A stretch of 64,000 nt of DNA from Myxococcales bacterium. Its GTDB lineage: Bacteria; Myxococcota; Polyangia; Nannocystales; Nannocystaceae. The stretch spans positions 62,001 to 126,000 of the forward strand of contig JAEUJW010000095.1 of assembly GCA_016793465.1 (NCBI GenBank). Reading direction: 5' to 3'. A program made the translations under genes and the position numbers. This document shows, piece after piece, positions 27,299 to 36,962 of this stretch. Under the pieces are notes generated by a model, which made no database searches, had not been told where the DNA came from, and saw only the letters and a list, made by a program, of their open reading frames with translations. The first letter of the stretch is position 1, and each line of letters starts with the position of its first letter.

Positions 27299-28627
27299 GT
27301 GCTCCGTTGCTGGCTCTGTGCCGGGATCCTCGCCTCGGCGGCGTCCTCCGTGCACGCGGCGCCGCCGGATGGGGCACGCGACCGCGGCGAGCCGGTCGAG
27401 CTGGCGCCGACGCCGGTGCGGCCGGGCCCCGTGCAGACCTGGTCGCTACAGCAGGTCATGCGCGCGGTGGAGCACAACCACCCGCGGATCCGGGCCGAGC
27501 AGGCGCGCCGCGGTGAGGTCGACGCCGACGTGCTCACGGCGCGCTGGTCGATCCCCAACCCGATCGTGATGACCGACAACGGCACCGCCGAGTTCACCTA
27601 CCGCCTCGGGCTCACCCAGCGGATCGAGCTGGGCGGCAAGCGGCGGCGGCGGGTCGAGCTGGCGATGGCCCGCTACGCCGTGCTCGACGCCGACCTGCGG
27701 GTCGTCGCCGCCGGGCTGCGGGCCGACGCGCGGCGCACGTACATGGAGGCCTTCTTCGCCCAGGAGCGCGAGAAGATGCTCATCGAGCTGATCCGCAGCA
27801 TCGACGAGCTGCTCGCCATCGTCGACGCCAGGCCCGGCGACATCCCCAAGGCCGACGTGCTCGAGGTCCGCATCGTGCGCCTGAAGGCGCGTCAGGCCCT
27901 CGAGACCTCGAAGTTCGAGCACCTCCAGGCCGACATCCGCCTCAACAACATGCTCGGCAACGAGGCCGCGGTCGAGCTCGTGCTCACCTCGCCGGCCCGC
28001 GACCGCCCGCCGCGCTGGCTCGACCTGAAGAATGACGACTGGCGCACCGAGTTCCTCGGCGCCTACGAGAACCTGCTCGCCGAGGCCCTGAAGCACCGCC
28101 CCGAGCTCGAGCGCCTGCTCCGCGAGCGCGACATCCTCGGCCAGGAGGAGCGCCTGCACCGCAGCGAGCGCGCCCCTGACCTGTACTTCAGCGTCGGCCC
28201 CGACTTCGTGCCCGAGCCCGACTACAGCCGCGTGAACAAGGGCGTGTTCGCCATGCTGAGCTTCGACGTGCCGCTGTTCGACCGCCAGCAGGGCCCGCTC
28301 GCCGGCGTCCGGGCCCGCCGCGCCCAGCTCAACCTCGAGCACGACGCCCTGCGCACGGACATCGCCCGCCAGGTCGCCGACGCCGTGGCCTTCGCCTGCT
28401 TCCAGCAGTCGCAGTACCGCCTCTACGAGCGAGAGCTGGTGCCCGCCGCCGACGCCGTGTACGCCGACGCGCTCGGGGCCTTCCTCGCCAACCAGTCGCC
28501 GTTCCTCGTGGTGGTCCGCGCCCAGGAGAGCCGCGTGCTCACCCGCCTCGAGTACCTGCGCAGCCTGGCCGCCTACCACGTCGGCCTCGCGACCGTCGAG
28601 CAGGCCCTCGGCACGCCGGCGATCTGA
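27299..28627 (+). CDS. TolC-family outer-membrane efflux protein
   Basis: 442 residues. A short signal peptide (LCAGILASAASSVHA) precedes two repeated helical hairpins, including WSLQQVMRAVEHNHPRI, RIELGGKRRRR and PLFDRQQGPLAGVRARR, which place it among CzcC/CusC-type outer-membrane factors. It would form the outer-membrane exit duct of a tripartite pump, but no inner-membrane pump or adaptor gene is adjacent. The GTG at 27299 was chosen: CTACAA lies 7 nt upstream. An alternative GTG lies at 27266. Confidence 0.8.
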   Translation: MLRCWLCAGILASAASSVHAAPPDGARDRGEPVELAPTPVRPGPVQTWSLQQVMRAVEHNHPRIRAEQARRGEVDADVLTARWSIPNPIVMTDNGTAEFTYRLGLTQRIELGGKRRRRVELAMARYAVLDADLRVVAAGLRADARRTYMEAFFAQEREKMLIELIRSIDELLAIVDARPGDIPKADVLEVRIVRLKARQALETSKFEHLQADIRLNNMLGNEAAVELVLTSPARDRPPRWLDLKNDDWRTEFLGAYENLLAEALKHRPELERLLRERDILGQEERLHRSERAPDLYFSVGPDFVPEPDYSRVNKGVFAMLSFDVPLFDRQQGPLAGVRARRAQLNLEHDALRTDIARQVADAVAFACFQQSQYRLYERELVPAADAVYADALGAFLANQSPFLVVVRAQESRVLTRLEYLRSLAAYHVGLATVEQALGTPAI

Positions 28628-28714
28628 ACGCGCCGAGACGCAGGAGCGCGAGGGCCTCGGAGCGACACACTCGTGCGCTCAGAGGGCCGAGCCGCGGAGG
28701 TCGGACGGACCAGC

Positions 28715-28756
28715 GCGAAGCCCCCGGCTCGCGTGAAGCGGAGCCGGGGGCTTCGC
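28715..28756. terminator. Perfect 16-bp hairpin between convergent genes
   Basis: GCGAAGCCCCCGGCTC (28715-28730) pairs perfectly with 28741-28756 around a 10-nt loop. Position between the ends of the TolC-type and dehydrogenase genes suggests a bidirectional terminator, although a T-tract is missing. Confidence 0.6.
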
Positions 28757-28757
28757 A

Positions 28758-28782
28758 CTGGACCGGCCGACGGCCGGTCCAG
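28758..28782. terminator. Perfect 11-bp hairpin adjacent to the first
   Basis: CTGGACCGGCC and GGCCGGTCCAG pair around a 3-nt loop, only 1 nt after the first hairpin. Together they insulate the convergent gene ends. Confidence 0.6.
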
Positions 28783-28800
28783 ATCCGGAGGGGCGTGAAC

Positions 28801-29967
28801 TCAGCTCGCCGCGGACTGCAGGTGGCGCACGGAGGCCTCCGCGAGCCACTGGCCGACCTCGGAGCACTTGGCCGCCTTCGCCTCGCCGACGAGGTCGTAG
28901 GTGAGCGGGTTGCCGATCTTTAATAATTCGACGACGGCGGCCTCGATGGCCCTGGCGCCGCGATTGAGGCGGGCGTCCTGCTTGCGGTCGCCGAGCCACT
29001 CGAGGCCCTCCTTGACGGAGAGGATCATGGCGATCGGGTTGACCTTGTCCTTGCCGGCGTGCTTCGGGGCCGAGCCGTGGATCGGCTCGAACATGCCGTG
29101 GTCCTTGCCGACGTTGGCGCCGACGGCCATGCCCATGCCGCCCTGCAGGACCGACGCGAGGTCGGTGAGGATGTCGCCGAACATGTTGGTGGTGACGACC
29201 ACGTCGTAGTACTCGGGCTGGCCGATGAGCCACTGCGTGAACGCGTCGACGATCGCCGTCTCGCGCTCGATGCCCGGGTACTGCTCGCCGATCTCGTGGA
29301 ACACCTGGGTGAAGAACTGACAGCCGTGCAGCACGTTGTCCTTGACGATGGCCGTCACGCGCAGCTTGCCGTCCTTGGGGGCGCCCTTGTTGCGGCGCTT
29401 GCACAGCTCGAACGCGTGACGGATGACCTGCTCGCTGGCGCGGCGGGTGATCACGCGGGTGTCGACCGCGACCTCGGTGCGGCCGCCGGGCGAGAGCTTG
29501 CCGCCGGTGGGCGAGTAGAGCCCCTCGGTGTTCTCGCGGATCATCACCATGTCGACCTGGCCGGGCTGCCAGACCAGCTTGTTCTGGCCGTGGATGCGGT
29601 GCTGCACGCCCTCGTAGAGCTTCACCGGGCGCACGTTGGCGTAGAGGTTGAGGCGGGTGCGGTTGCCCAGCACCGGCGAGAACCCGGCCATCTTGCCGTC
29701 CTTCATCAGCACCGGGCCCGCGCCGGTGGGCGACGGCCAGCCGACCGCGCCGAGCAGGATCAGGTCGGCCGCGTCGCAGCGCGCTTCGGCGCCCTCGGGC
29801 CAGTCGCGGTCGCCGTGCTCGAGGTAGTACTGACCACCGCACGGGATGTCGTCGATGCTCCACGCCACGTCCAGCGCGCGGGAGATCGCATGCAGCACGC
29901 GCAGGCCCTCCCGCATCACCTCCGGGCCCGTACCGTCGCCGCCGAGGGTCACCAGCTTGTACGTCAT
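28801..29967 (-). CDS. Isopropylmalate/isocitrate dehydrogenase family enzyme
   Basis: 388 residues. It begins with [10 protein letters not shown], contains [13 protein letters not shown] and [10 protein letters not shown], and has the metal-binding [12 protein letters not shown] and the cofactor loop [10 protein letters not shown] of beta-decarboxylating dehydrogenases. These oxidise a 2-hydroxyacid (3-isopropylmalate, isocitrate, tartrate or homoisocitrate) with NAD(P). 3-Isopropylmalate dehydrogenase (leucine synthesis) is most likely, but no leu genes adjoin, so the substrate is left open. TACGAA lies just upstream of the start. The codons at 28919-28928 include TTA TTA (an AT islet). Confidence 0.75.
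   Translation of the reverse strand: MTYKLVTLGGDGTGPEVMREGLRVLHAISRALDVAWSIDDIPCGGQYYLEHGDRDWPEGAEARCDAADLILLGAVGWPSPTGAGPVLMKDGKMAGFSPVLGNRTRLNLYANVRPVKLYEGVQHRIHGQNKLVWQPGQVDMVMIRENTEGLYSPTGGKLSPGGRTEVAVDTRVITRRASEQVIRHAFELCKRRNKGAPKDGKLRVTAIVKDNVLHGCQFFTQVFHEIGEQYPGIERETAIVDAFTQWLIGQPEYYDVVVTTNMFGDILTDLASVLQGGMGMAVGANVGKDHGMFEPIHGSAPKHAGKDKVNPIAMILSVKEGLEWLGDRKQDARLNRGARAIEAAVVELLKIGNPLTYDLVGEAKAAKCSEVGQWLAEASVRHLQSAAS
28919..28928. repeat. AT islet, exact TTTAATAATT (in dehydrogenase gene)
   Basis: Read on the coding strand as GAA TTA TTA AAG (Glu-Leu-Leu-Lys). Leucine could be encoded by CTG/CTC, so the amino acids do not force the AT sequence. Confidence 0.8.
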
Positions 29968-30076
29968 GGCGCCCTTCGTACCGCGTGGTTCGCCCGCCGG
30001 GGCGCGTCGAACGCGGTTCTAGGGTGTGAAAGCTCACCCGCTCGCGACAGAGTCGGGTTATACATACGGACTCGTC

Positions 30077-32698
30077 GTGCAGCTCGTCGCCTCGCCGCTG
30101 TGGTTGCTGTGGCTGCTCGCACCGGAGCCCGGGGTCGCGGAGGCGGGGACGAGCGCGCCGGGCGAGACGACCGGAGCCGAGCCGAAGGCCGAGGGCCCGG
30201 CGCTGCCGGCTGGCGCGTTGCCCTCGACCCCGGGCGTGCCGGGTGTGGTCGACATGGCGGACTCGCCGGAGTGGGTGGCGCCGTCGCGGACGCGCAGGCG
30301 CAAGCCGATCGTCGGCGCGGCGCGGGTCGAGCGCATGTACATGAAGGCGCACCGCGTCGACGACAGGGACATCACGGTCGACGGTCACCTCCACGAGGCG
30401 GCGTGGAAGACGGTGCCGCTGCTGCCGGAGCTGGTCCAGACCGAGCCGCGTTACGGGTTTCATCCCACGCACCCGACCGACGTGCGCGTCGCCTACGGGC
30501 AGCGGGGCATCTACGTGTCGTTCGTGTGCCACGGCGACCCCAAGAAGGTGCGGCCGGGGGTGTTCCGCAAGGACCAGATCGGGCCGAGCGACCTGGTGTG
30601 GCTCGAGATCGACCCGAACAACAACGACACCAACGGGTTCGTGTTCGTGACCAACCCGTCGGGCTCGCAGGAGGACGCGCAGCTGTTCCGCGACGACAGC
30701 GAGGAGCTGCTGTGGGACGGCGTGTGGCAGACGGCCGGCAAGATCACCCCGCAGGGCTGGACCTCGGAGATCTTCGTGCCGTGGTCGACGATCCGCTTCG
30801 AGGCCCGCGACGAGTACGACTTCGGCATCAACGTCGGCCGGTGGGTCAACGAGGACGGCGAGCTCAACATCCTCTCGCCGGCGCCGCAGGGCCTGCCGGG
30901 CCGCATCTCGTGGGCGCTCGACTACCGCGGGGTCAAGGGCATCGAGCCCGGCCTCAACCTCGAGCTGCGCCCGTTCGTCTCGTCGCGCATCGCCGCCCGC
31001 AGGCCCGACGACACGCTCGACCTGTCGACGCCGTTTCTCCCCAACGGCGGCTTCGACGTCAAGTACGGCCTGCGCGGCAACCTGACCCTCGACGTCACCG
31101 TGAACCCCGACTTCGGCCAGGCCGAGGTCGACCCCGCGGTGCTCAACCTCGGGCCGTTCGAGGTGTTCTTCCCCGAGCGCCGGCAGTTCTTCCTCGAGTC
31201 GAAGGAGCTGTTCGAGACCCGCTTCCAGCTGTTCTACTCGCGGCGCGTCGGCAACAACCCGCGGCCGGCGCGGGCCGACCTGACGACCCGCACGGACAGG
31301 AACGGCAACGAGGAGCGCGGCGACCTCGTGCAGCTCGACCCGCTGACGCGCATCTTCGGGGCGCTGCGGCTCACCGGGCAGGCGGCGAAGTCGTGGAGCG
31401 TGGGCGCGTTGACGGCCACGACCGGCGCGACCTACGGCACCGAGGAGTTCTCGGACGGCACGCGCCACCGGGTGACGGTCGACCCGACGAGCCAGTACTC
31501 GGTGCTGCGCGTGCGCAAGGAGTTCGACAGCCAGACCAGCGTCGGCACCATCGCCACCGGGGTGATCCGCGGCGGCGGCGAGCGCAGCGCGTTCACCGGC
31601 GGCTTCGACTACCGCATCCGCTTCCTCGACCGCTGGCGCCACTCGGCCCAGGTCATCGGCACCTACGACGGCCAGCGCGGGGGCGCCGGCGCCGGCTTCG
31701 ACCTGCGGCGCAGCGGCAAGAACTTCTCGATGGTGACCGACCTCGACATGCTGACGCCGCACGCGAACTTCAACGACCTGGGGTTCATGCGGCTCAACAA
31801 CTACATCGACGGGCACACCACGCTCAGCGTGTACAACGCCCAGCCGGTCGGGCGCGTGCGCCGGCTGTCGGCCGCGGTCGACACGCGGGTGGCCTCGAGC
31901 TTCCAGGGCGACCTGCTGCAGAAGCAGCTGTTCGGCGAGTTCGGGCTGACGACCCTCAGCCTGTGGGAGTTCGCGGCCAACGCCGGCGGCCACCTGCCGC
32001 AGTACGACCTCTACGAGACGCGCGGGGGCATCCCCTACGAGGTGCCGCTGCACTGGTGGACCGGCTTCGACGTGACCTCGCCGGACAACCGCCGGGTCGT
32101 CGGCGCCTTTAATAGTGCTTACGGCGAGCAGAACGGGCGACCCGGCCCCGACATCGCGCTCGAGCTGCGGCTGCGGCCGATCAACCGGCTCGAGCTGACG
32201 CTGCGCGGCGACTTCAACGCGACTTTCAACCGCCCGCGCTGGACCACCACCAACGCGTTCGGCGAGCCGGTGTTCGGACGCGCCAAGGTCATCTCGTACA
32301 CCGGCGTGCTGCGCGGGACCCTCGGCATCCTGCCCAACCTGACCCTGCAGACCTTCAACCAGCTGTACTACCTGTCGGCGCACCACGACGAGTTCTTCAT
32401 CCTCACCGCGCCCAACGTGCTGCTGCCGACCGACCCGACCCCGTACTACGGCCAGGTCGACCAGGGCCTGACGAGCTTCATCTCCAACTCGATCCTGCGC
32501 TGGGAGTACCTGCCGGGCAGCTTCCTGTTCGTGGTCTACACCCACCGCACGAGCTTCACCGAGGGCGGCGACAGCACGGCCCCCGGCGGCGGCCCGATCT
32601 TCTTCCGCCCGGGCTCGGGCTTCTCCAACCTGCTGGCCTATCGCGCGCAGGACGAGGACATCATCTTTATTAAATTGCAGCACCTGTTCGGGCTGTGA
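30077..32698 (+). CDS. DUF5916 outer-membrane protein with CBM9-like N-terminus
   Basis: 873 residues from the GTG at 30077; TATACAT ends about 10 nt upstream. A GTG at 30026 would add 17 residues. A hydrophobic leader is followed by a CBM9-like domain (ITVDGHLHEAAWK, about residue 105), then the DUF5916 region (DPNNNDTNGFVF; NPDFGQAEVDPAVLNLGPFE; FFPERRQFFLE). The C-terminal half alternates polar and hydrophobic residues and ends with aromatic residues, as beta-barrels do. The family is common in Bacteroidota and Myxococcota; its function is unknown but outer-membrane transport or sugar binding is plausible. Contains AT islets at 32107 and 32666. Confidence 0.75.
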   Translation: MQLVASPLWLLWLLAPEPGVAEAGTSAPGETTGAEPKAEGPALPAGALPSTPGVPGVVDMADSPEWVAPSRTRRRKPIVGAARVERMYMKAHRVDDRDITVDGHLHEAAWKTVPLLPELVQTEPRYGFHPTHPTDVRVAYGQRGIYVSFVCHGDPKKVRPGVFRKDQIGPSDLVWLEIDPNNNDTNGFVFVTNPSGSQEDAQLFRDDSEELLWDGVWQTAGKITPQGWTSEIFVPWSTIRFEARDEYDFGINVGRWVNEDGELNILSPAPQGLPGRISWALDYRGVKGIEPGLNLELRPFVSSRIAARRPDDTLDLSTPFLPNGGFDVKYGLRGNLTLDVTVNPDFGQAEVDPAVLNLGPFEVFFPERRQFFLESKELFETRFQLFYSRRVGNNPRPARADLTTRTDRNGNEERGDLVQLDPLTRIFGALRLTGQAAKSWSVGALTATTGATYGTEEFSDGTRHRVTVDPTSQYSVLRVRKEFDSQTSVGTIATGVIRGGGERSAFTGGFDYRIRFLDRWRHSAQVIGTYDGQRGGAGAGFDLRRSGKNFSMVTDLDMLTPHANFNDLGFMRLNNYIDGHTTLSVYNAQPVGRVRRLSAAVDTRVASSFQGDLLQKQLFGEFGLTTLSLWEFAANAGGHLPQYDLYETRGGIPYEVPLHWWTGFDVTSPDNRRVVGAFNSAYGEQNGRPGPDIALELRLRPINRLELTLRGDFNATFNRPRWTTTNAFGEPVFGRAKVISYTGVLRGTLGILPNLTLQTFNQLYYLSAHHDEFFILTAPNVLLPTDPTPYYGQVDQGLTSFISNSILRWEYLPGSFLFVVYTHRTSFTEGGDSTAPGGGPIFFRPGSGFSNLLAYRAQDEDIIFIKLQHLFGL

Positions 32699-32746
32699 CG
32701 CGCGAAACGTGCGGGTGAGGGCTCGCGCCCGCGGAGGCGCGGCGGC

Positions 32747-32776
32747 TCGACAGGCGCGGCGGGCTTACGCGATACT
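32747..32776 (+). promoter_or_regulatory. Sigma-70-like promoter for the TerB-like gene
   Basis: TCGACA (32747-32752), an 18-nt spacer and GATACT (32771-32776). The start codon is 37 nt further on, behind GGGAGGG. Confidence 0.5.
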
Positions 32777-32813
32777 CGGCTGGGGGCGGTGCCGCGGCGC
32801 CGGGAGGGTGCAC

Positions 32814-33299
32814 ATGCTCGAATCTTTGCTGGCCGAGCTCGCCGGGTTGTTCGTGGAGGAGGGCAGCGAGCCGCACGAGCGGTCGCGCGGGCACCGGAGC
32901 GAGGCGTCGCGCGCGGCGGCGGCGGCGATCCTCGAGATCGCCACGCTGGTCGCGCTGGCCGACGGCAAGCGCACCGACGCCGAGCAGGCCACGCTCGAGC
33001 GGGCCGCGCTGGCCCTGCTGGCCAGGGAGCAGCGAGCCAGCGAGGCGCTCGCGGGGGCCTTCGAGATCGCCAGCGCGTCGCGGGCGCGCGGCGAGGTGCG
33101 CACGCACCTGCGGGCCGCGGCGGCGCAGGTGCCCGAGCAGCGGCGGGTCGAGCTCATGACCTACGCGATCAAAACCGCGGTCGCCGGCGGCGAGCCGCTC
33201 GCCAACTCGGTGCTGCGCGCGCTGGCCGACGAGCTCGGGGTGGCGCCCGACGACCTCGCGGCGCGGGTCGAGCGGGCGCAGGCCCGCGCCGAGGGGTGA
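32814..33299 (+). CDS. Small TerB-like helical protein
   Basis: 161 residues from the ATG at 32814, preceded by the ribosome site GGGAGGG. The longer ORF start was rejected. Its core (EIATLVALADGKRTDAEQATLERAAL) resembles the TerB/tellurite-resistance helical fold, whose acidic 'ADG...D.E' turn may bind metal. No signal peptide is seen. Function is unknown; the TerB assignment is from motif shape only. Confidence 0.5.
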   Translation: MLESLLAELAGLFVEEGSEPHERSRGHRSEASRAAAAAILEIATLVALADGKRTDAEQATLERAALALLAREQRASEALAGAFEIASASRARGEVRTHLRAAAAQVPEQRRVELMTYAIKTAVAGGEPLANSVLRALADELGVAPDDLAARVERAQARAEG

Positions 33300-33309
33300 T
33301 CGCTCGCGG

Positions 33310-34287
33310 CTACCAGCCGAGGACCGAGGCGAAGATCAGCGGGGCGACGATGGTCGCGTCGGACTCGATGATGTAGCTGGGGGTGTCGACGCCGAGCTTG
33401 CCCCACGTGATCTTCTCGTTGGGCACGGCGCCCGAGTACGAGCCGTAGCTCGTGGTCGAGTCGCTGATCTGGCAGAAGTAGCCCCACAGCGGCACGTCGG
33501 TGCGGCGCAGGTCCTGGTGGAGCATCGGCACCACGCAGATCGGGAAGTCGCCGGCGATGCCGCCGCCGATCTGGAAGAACCCGAGCGACGAGTCCTTGGT
33601 GGTCCTGGTGTACCAGTCGGCCAGGAAGATCATGTACTCGATGCCGGTGCGCACCGTGTGCACGTTCTTCACGTCGCCGCTGATCACGTGGCCGGCGAAC
33701 ATGTTGCCGAGCGTCGAGTCCTCCCAGCCGGGCACGATCATCGGCAGGTCGGCCTCGGCCGCGGCGAGCAGCCAGCTGTCCTTCGGGTCGATCTGGTAGC
33801 TCTGCTTCAGCTTGCCGGAGCGCAAAATCTTGAAGAAGAACTCGTGGGGGAAGTAGCGCTCGCCGGCCTTGTCGGCGCGGACCCACTCCTCGAGCACGAC
33901 GTCCTCGATGCGCCGCATGGCCTCCATCTCCGGGATGCAGGTGTCGGTCACGCGGTTCATGTGGCGCTCCAGCAGGGCCTGCTCGTCGTTGGCGGTGAGG
34001 TGGCGGTAGCCGGGCACGCGCTCGTAGTGGTCGTGGGCGACCAAATTGAACACGTCCTCCTCGAGGTTGGCGCCGGTGCAGCAGATGCCGTGGACCTTGC
34101 CGGCGCGGATCATCTCGGCGAGGGACAGGCCGAGCTCCGCGGTGCTCATGGCGCCGGCGAGGGTCACGAGCATCTTGCCGCCGCCAGCGAGGTGCCTCTT
34201 GTAGCCCTCGGCGGCGTCCACGAGGGCGGCCGCGTTGAAATGCCGGTAATGGCGGCGGATAAAGCTGGAGATCGGGGCGGAGTCCAT
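33310..34287 (-). CDS. Deoxyhypusine synthase-like protein
   Basis: 325 residues from the ATG at 34287, 10 nt from a TATCCT on its strand. Segments GKMLVTLAGAMSTAELG, ICCTGANLEEDVFN, FFQIGGGIAGDFPICVVP and SGAVPNEKITWGKL follow the deoxyhypusine synthase fold (NAD-dependent transfer of an aminobutyl group from spermidine). Bacteria lack eIF5A. Bacterial homologues are thought to act in polyamine metabolism, for example homospermidine synthesis or alternative aminobutyl transfer. Whether the catalytic Lys is kept was not decided by eye. It is divergent from glpD. Confidence 0.7.
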   Translation of the reverse strand: MDSAPISSFIRRHYRHFNAAALVDAAEGYKRHLAGGGKMLVTLAGAMSTAELGLSLAEMIRAGKVHGICCTGANLEEDVFNLVAHDHYERVPGYRHLTANDEQALLERHMNRVTDTCIPEMEAMRRIEDVVLEEWVRADKAGERYFPHEFFFKILRSGKLKQSYQIDPKDSWLLAAAEADLPMIVPGWEDSTLGNMFAGHVISGDVKNVHTVRTGIEYMIFLADWYTRTTKDSSLGFFQIGGGIAGDFPICVVPMLHQDLRRTDVPLWGYFCQISDSTTSYGSYSGAVPNEKITWGKLGVDTPSYIIESDATIVAPLIFASVLGW

Positions 34288-34340
34288 GGCGGGCGCGAGG
34301 ATACGCCATCCTGCGGGGCCTGGTACCCTCATGGCGACCG

Positions 34341-35972
34341 ATGCGACGTGACCTGTCCATGATGAGCGGCCGCCGGTTCGACCTGATCGTCGTCGGCGGG
34401 GGGGTGACCGGCGCCTGCGTGGCCCGCGACGCGGCGCTCCGCGGGCTTGCGGTCGCGCTGGTCGAGAAGCACGACTTCAGCCACGCGACCAGCGCGGCCT
34501 CGTCGAAGCTGATCCACGGCGGGCTGCGCTACCTGCGAAACCTCGAGTTCGGGCTCATCCGCGAGTCGCTGCGCGAGCGCAGGATCTGGGAGCGCAGCGC
34601 GCCGCACCTCGTGTACCCGCTGGCGATGGTCATGCCGGTGTACGCGCGCCACGACGACGGCCTGGCCAAGATGCGCCTCGGGCTCTCGCTCTACGACGCG
34701 CTGGCGTTCGACCGCGGGTGGCTCGCGGACCCCGACCAGCGGATCCCCGCCCACCGCTCGCTGTCGCCGGCCGAGACGCTGGCGCTGCAGCCCGAGCTCG
34801 CCGCCGACGGGCTCACCGGGGCGCTGCAGTACTTCGACTGTCAGATGTTCTCGCCGGAGCGCCTCGCGCTCGAGTGTTTGATCTCTGCCGCGGCCGCGGG
34901 GGCGGCGCTGGCGAACTACGTCGAGGTCGACGGGTTCGTGCGCGAGGGCCCGCGGGTCGCCGGCGTGCGCGTGCGAGACCGGATCGGCGGCGCGACGGTC
35001 GAGCTGCGCGCGGGGCTGGTGATCAACGCGGCGGGGCCGTGGGCGGACAAGCTGCTCGAGCGGGTCACCGAGCACCCGCCGCCGATGATGCGCTCGAAGG
35101 GCATCCACGTGATCACGCGGCCGCTGACGAGCGGGCACGCGCTGGCGATCGTCGGCGCGCACGGGCACGTGTTCGTGCTGCCGTGGCGCGGGCACAGCCT
35201 GATCGGCACGACCGACGAGGTCTACGAGGGCGAGCCCGACGCGTTCCGCGTGACCGAGAGGGACATCGCGGGGCTCTTGAACGCCCTGAACGCCGAGGTG
35301 CCGGCGTTCGCGCTGACGCGTGGCGACGTGCTGCACACCTACGGCGGGCTGCGGCCGCTGGTCGAGGACTCGTCGGCGACGTCGAGCTACGACGCCTCGC
35401 GGCGCTCGGAGATCTGCGACCACGCGGCCCAGGGCGGGCCCGAGGGGCTGGTCTCGGTGCTCGGCGGCAAGTGGACGACGTCGCGGCGCCTGGCCGAGAA
35501 GGTGGTCGACATGGTCGGACGCAAGCTCGGGCGCAAGCTCGCGGCCTGCCCGACCGCGCAGACGCCGGTGCCGGGCGGCGCGATCGGCCGGTTCGCGAGC
35601 TTCGTGGCCGGGGCCGTGCACGCCCGGCCGGGCCTCGACGCCGGGCTCGTGCAGCACCTGGCCCGCAACTACGGGGCGCGCATGGACGAGGTGCTGCACC
35701 TCGTGCGGCACGACCCCGGCCTGGCCCGGCCGCTGGCGGACGGTCTGCCGGAGGTGGCGGCCCAGGTCGTGCACGCGGTCCGGGCGGAAATGGCCGTGGG
35801 GCTCGAGGACGTGGTGTTCCGGCGGACCGGGCTCGGCACGCTGGGGAACCCGGGGGAGGCGGCGCTGACGGCCGTGGCCGGGCAGATGGGCGCGCTGCTC
35901 GGGTGGGACCGGGCGGAGCGGGTGGCCCAGGTCGACCGGGTGCTTGACCGCTACGTCGTCGCGGGCGCATGA
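34341..35972 (+). CDS. glpD: Aerobic glycerol-3-phosphate dehydrogenase
   Basis: 543 residues. The N-terminal FAD site reads LIVVGGGVTGACVARDAALRG. EKHDFSHATSAASSKLIHGGLRYL is the GlpD signature, and a C-terminal helical domain follows. It oxidises sn-glycerol-3-phosphate to dihydroxyacetone phosphate at the membrane, feeding electrons to quinone. The next gene overlaps (ATGA), and an alkylglycerone-phosphate synthase follows 31 bp after that. In this context its DHAP could feed ether-lipid synthesis. TACCCT lies 11 nt upstream; an alternative ATG lies at 34359. Confidence 0.9.
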   Translation: MRRDLSMMSGRRFDLIVVGGGVTGACVARDAALRGLAVALVEKHDFSHATSAASSKLIHGGLRYLRNLEFGLIRESLRERRIWERSAPHLVYPLAMVMPVYARHDDGLAKMRLGLSLYDALAFDRGWLADPDQRIPAHRSLSPAETLALQPELAADGLTGALQYFDCQMFSPERLALECLISAAAAGAALANYVEVDGFVREGPRVAGVRVRDRIGGATVELRAGLVINAAGPWADKLLERVTEHPPPMMRSKGIHVITRPLTSGHALAIVGAHGHVFVLPWRGHSLIGTTDEVYEGEPDAFRVTERDIAGLLNALNAEVPAFALTRGDVLHTYGGLRPLVEDSSATSSYDASRRSEICDHAAQGGPEGLVSVLGGKWTTSRRLAEKVVDMVGRKLGRKLAACPTAQTPVPGGAIGRFASFVAGAVHARPGLDAGLVQHLARNYGARMDEVLHLVRHDPGLARPLADGLPEVAAQVVHAVRAEMAVGLEDVVFRRTGLGTLGNPGEAALTAVAGQMGALLGWDRAERVAQVDRVLDRYVVAGA

Positions 35973-36931
35973 CACCGGGTGCCACCATGCGCGTGCGGGC
36001 GATCGTCAACCCCAACTCATCCCACGGCCGCACCCGCGAGGCGTGGCCGAAGCTGCACGCCGCGCTCGAGGGGTCGCTCGGGCCGGTGGAGTTCGCGTTC
36101 ACGTCGGGGCAGCTCGACGCGACCACGAAGACGCGCGAGGCGCTGATCCAGGGCGTCGACCTGATCGTCGCCGTCGGCGGCGACGGGACCGTCAACGAGG
36201 TCGTCAACGGGTTCTACGCGCCGCCGGTGCCGGGCGGGCCCGACGTGCCGCTGCGGCCGCAGGCGGCGCTGGCGCTGCTGGTCTCGGGGACAGGCGGGGA
36301 CTTTCGCAAGACCTTCAGCATCGGCGACGACCTGCATGAGCAGGTCCGCCGCATCGCCGACGGCGAGACGCGGGCGATCGACGTCGGGCGCATCGACTAC
36401 GTGGCCGGCGACGGCGCCCCGGGCGCGCGTTACTTCATCAACATCGCCAGCTTCGGGCTGTCGGGGCTGGTGGTCGGCGCGGTCAACGGCGCGTGGCTCA
36501 GCAAGCGGATCTCCGGGCGCTTCGCGTTCTTCTGGGCCTCGCTGACATCGCTCGTCCGCTACGAGATGCCGCGCGTGCGCCTGCGGGTCGACGAGCAGGC
36601 GCCGGTCGAGTTCGCCTGCAACACCGTCGCGGTGTGCAACGGCCGCTACTTCGGCGGCGGCATGCACGTGGGCCCCGACGCCAGGCCCGACGACGGGCTG
36701 TTCGACGTGGTGGCCATGCACGACATGGGCAAGCTCGAGATGATGAAGGACCCCAACGCGATCTACCGCGGCGAGCACGTCAAGCACCCGAAGGTGCGGG
36801 TGGTCCGCGGGCGCACGGTGGTCGCGGAGCCGCTGGACGGCGAGGTCCTGCTCGACGTCGACGGCGAGGGGCCGGGTCGTCTGCCGGCCACGTTCACGGT
36901 GATCCCCGGCGGGCTGCAGTTTCGCAGCTGA
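35969..36931 (+). CDS. Diacylglycerol kinase-family lipid kinase
   Basis: 320 residues, coupled to glpD by a 4-nt overlap (an internal ATG at 35987 is also possible). The DAGK catalytic signature LIVAVGGDGTVNEVVNGF occurs at about residue 68, with VSGTGGDFRKTF replacing the usual GTxNDFAR, and PLDGEVLLDVDGE near the end. It should phosphorylate a lipid or sphingoid alcohol with ATP. Sitting between glpD and an ether-lipid synthase, it may act on alkyl- or diacylglycerol (inference). Confidence 0.85.
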   Translation: MTPGATMRVRAIVNPNSSHGRTREAWPKLHAALEGSLGPVEFAFTSGQLDATTKTREALIQGVDLIVAVGGDGTVNEVVNGFYAPPVPGGPDVPLRPQAALALLVSGTGGDFRKTFSIGDDLHEQVRRIADGETRAIDVGRIDYVAGDGAPGARYFINIASFGLSGLVVGAVNGAWLSKRISGRFAFFWASLTSLVRYEMPRVRLRVDEQAPVEFACNTVAVCNGRYFGGGMHVGPDARPDDGLFDVVAMHDMGKLEMMKDPNAIYRGEHVKHPKVRVVRGRTVVAEPLDGEVLLDVDGEGPGRLPATFTVIPGGLQFRS

Positions 36932-36962
36932 CCGAAGAGACAGGAAGATCGAGGGACAGAGC

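Noticed and set aside
28919..28928. TTA codons as bldA-like translational control
   Set aside because: AT islets are not restricted to TTA: many encode Phe-Asn or Ile-Lys and they occur in other frames, so a single rare tRNA does not explain them.
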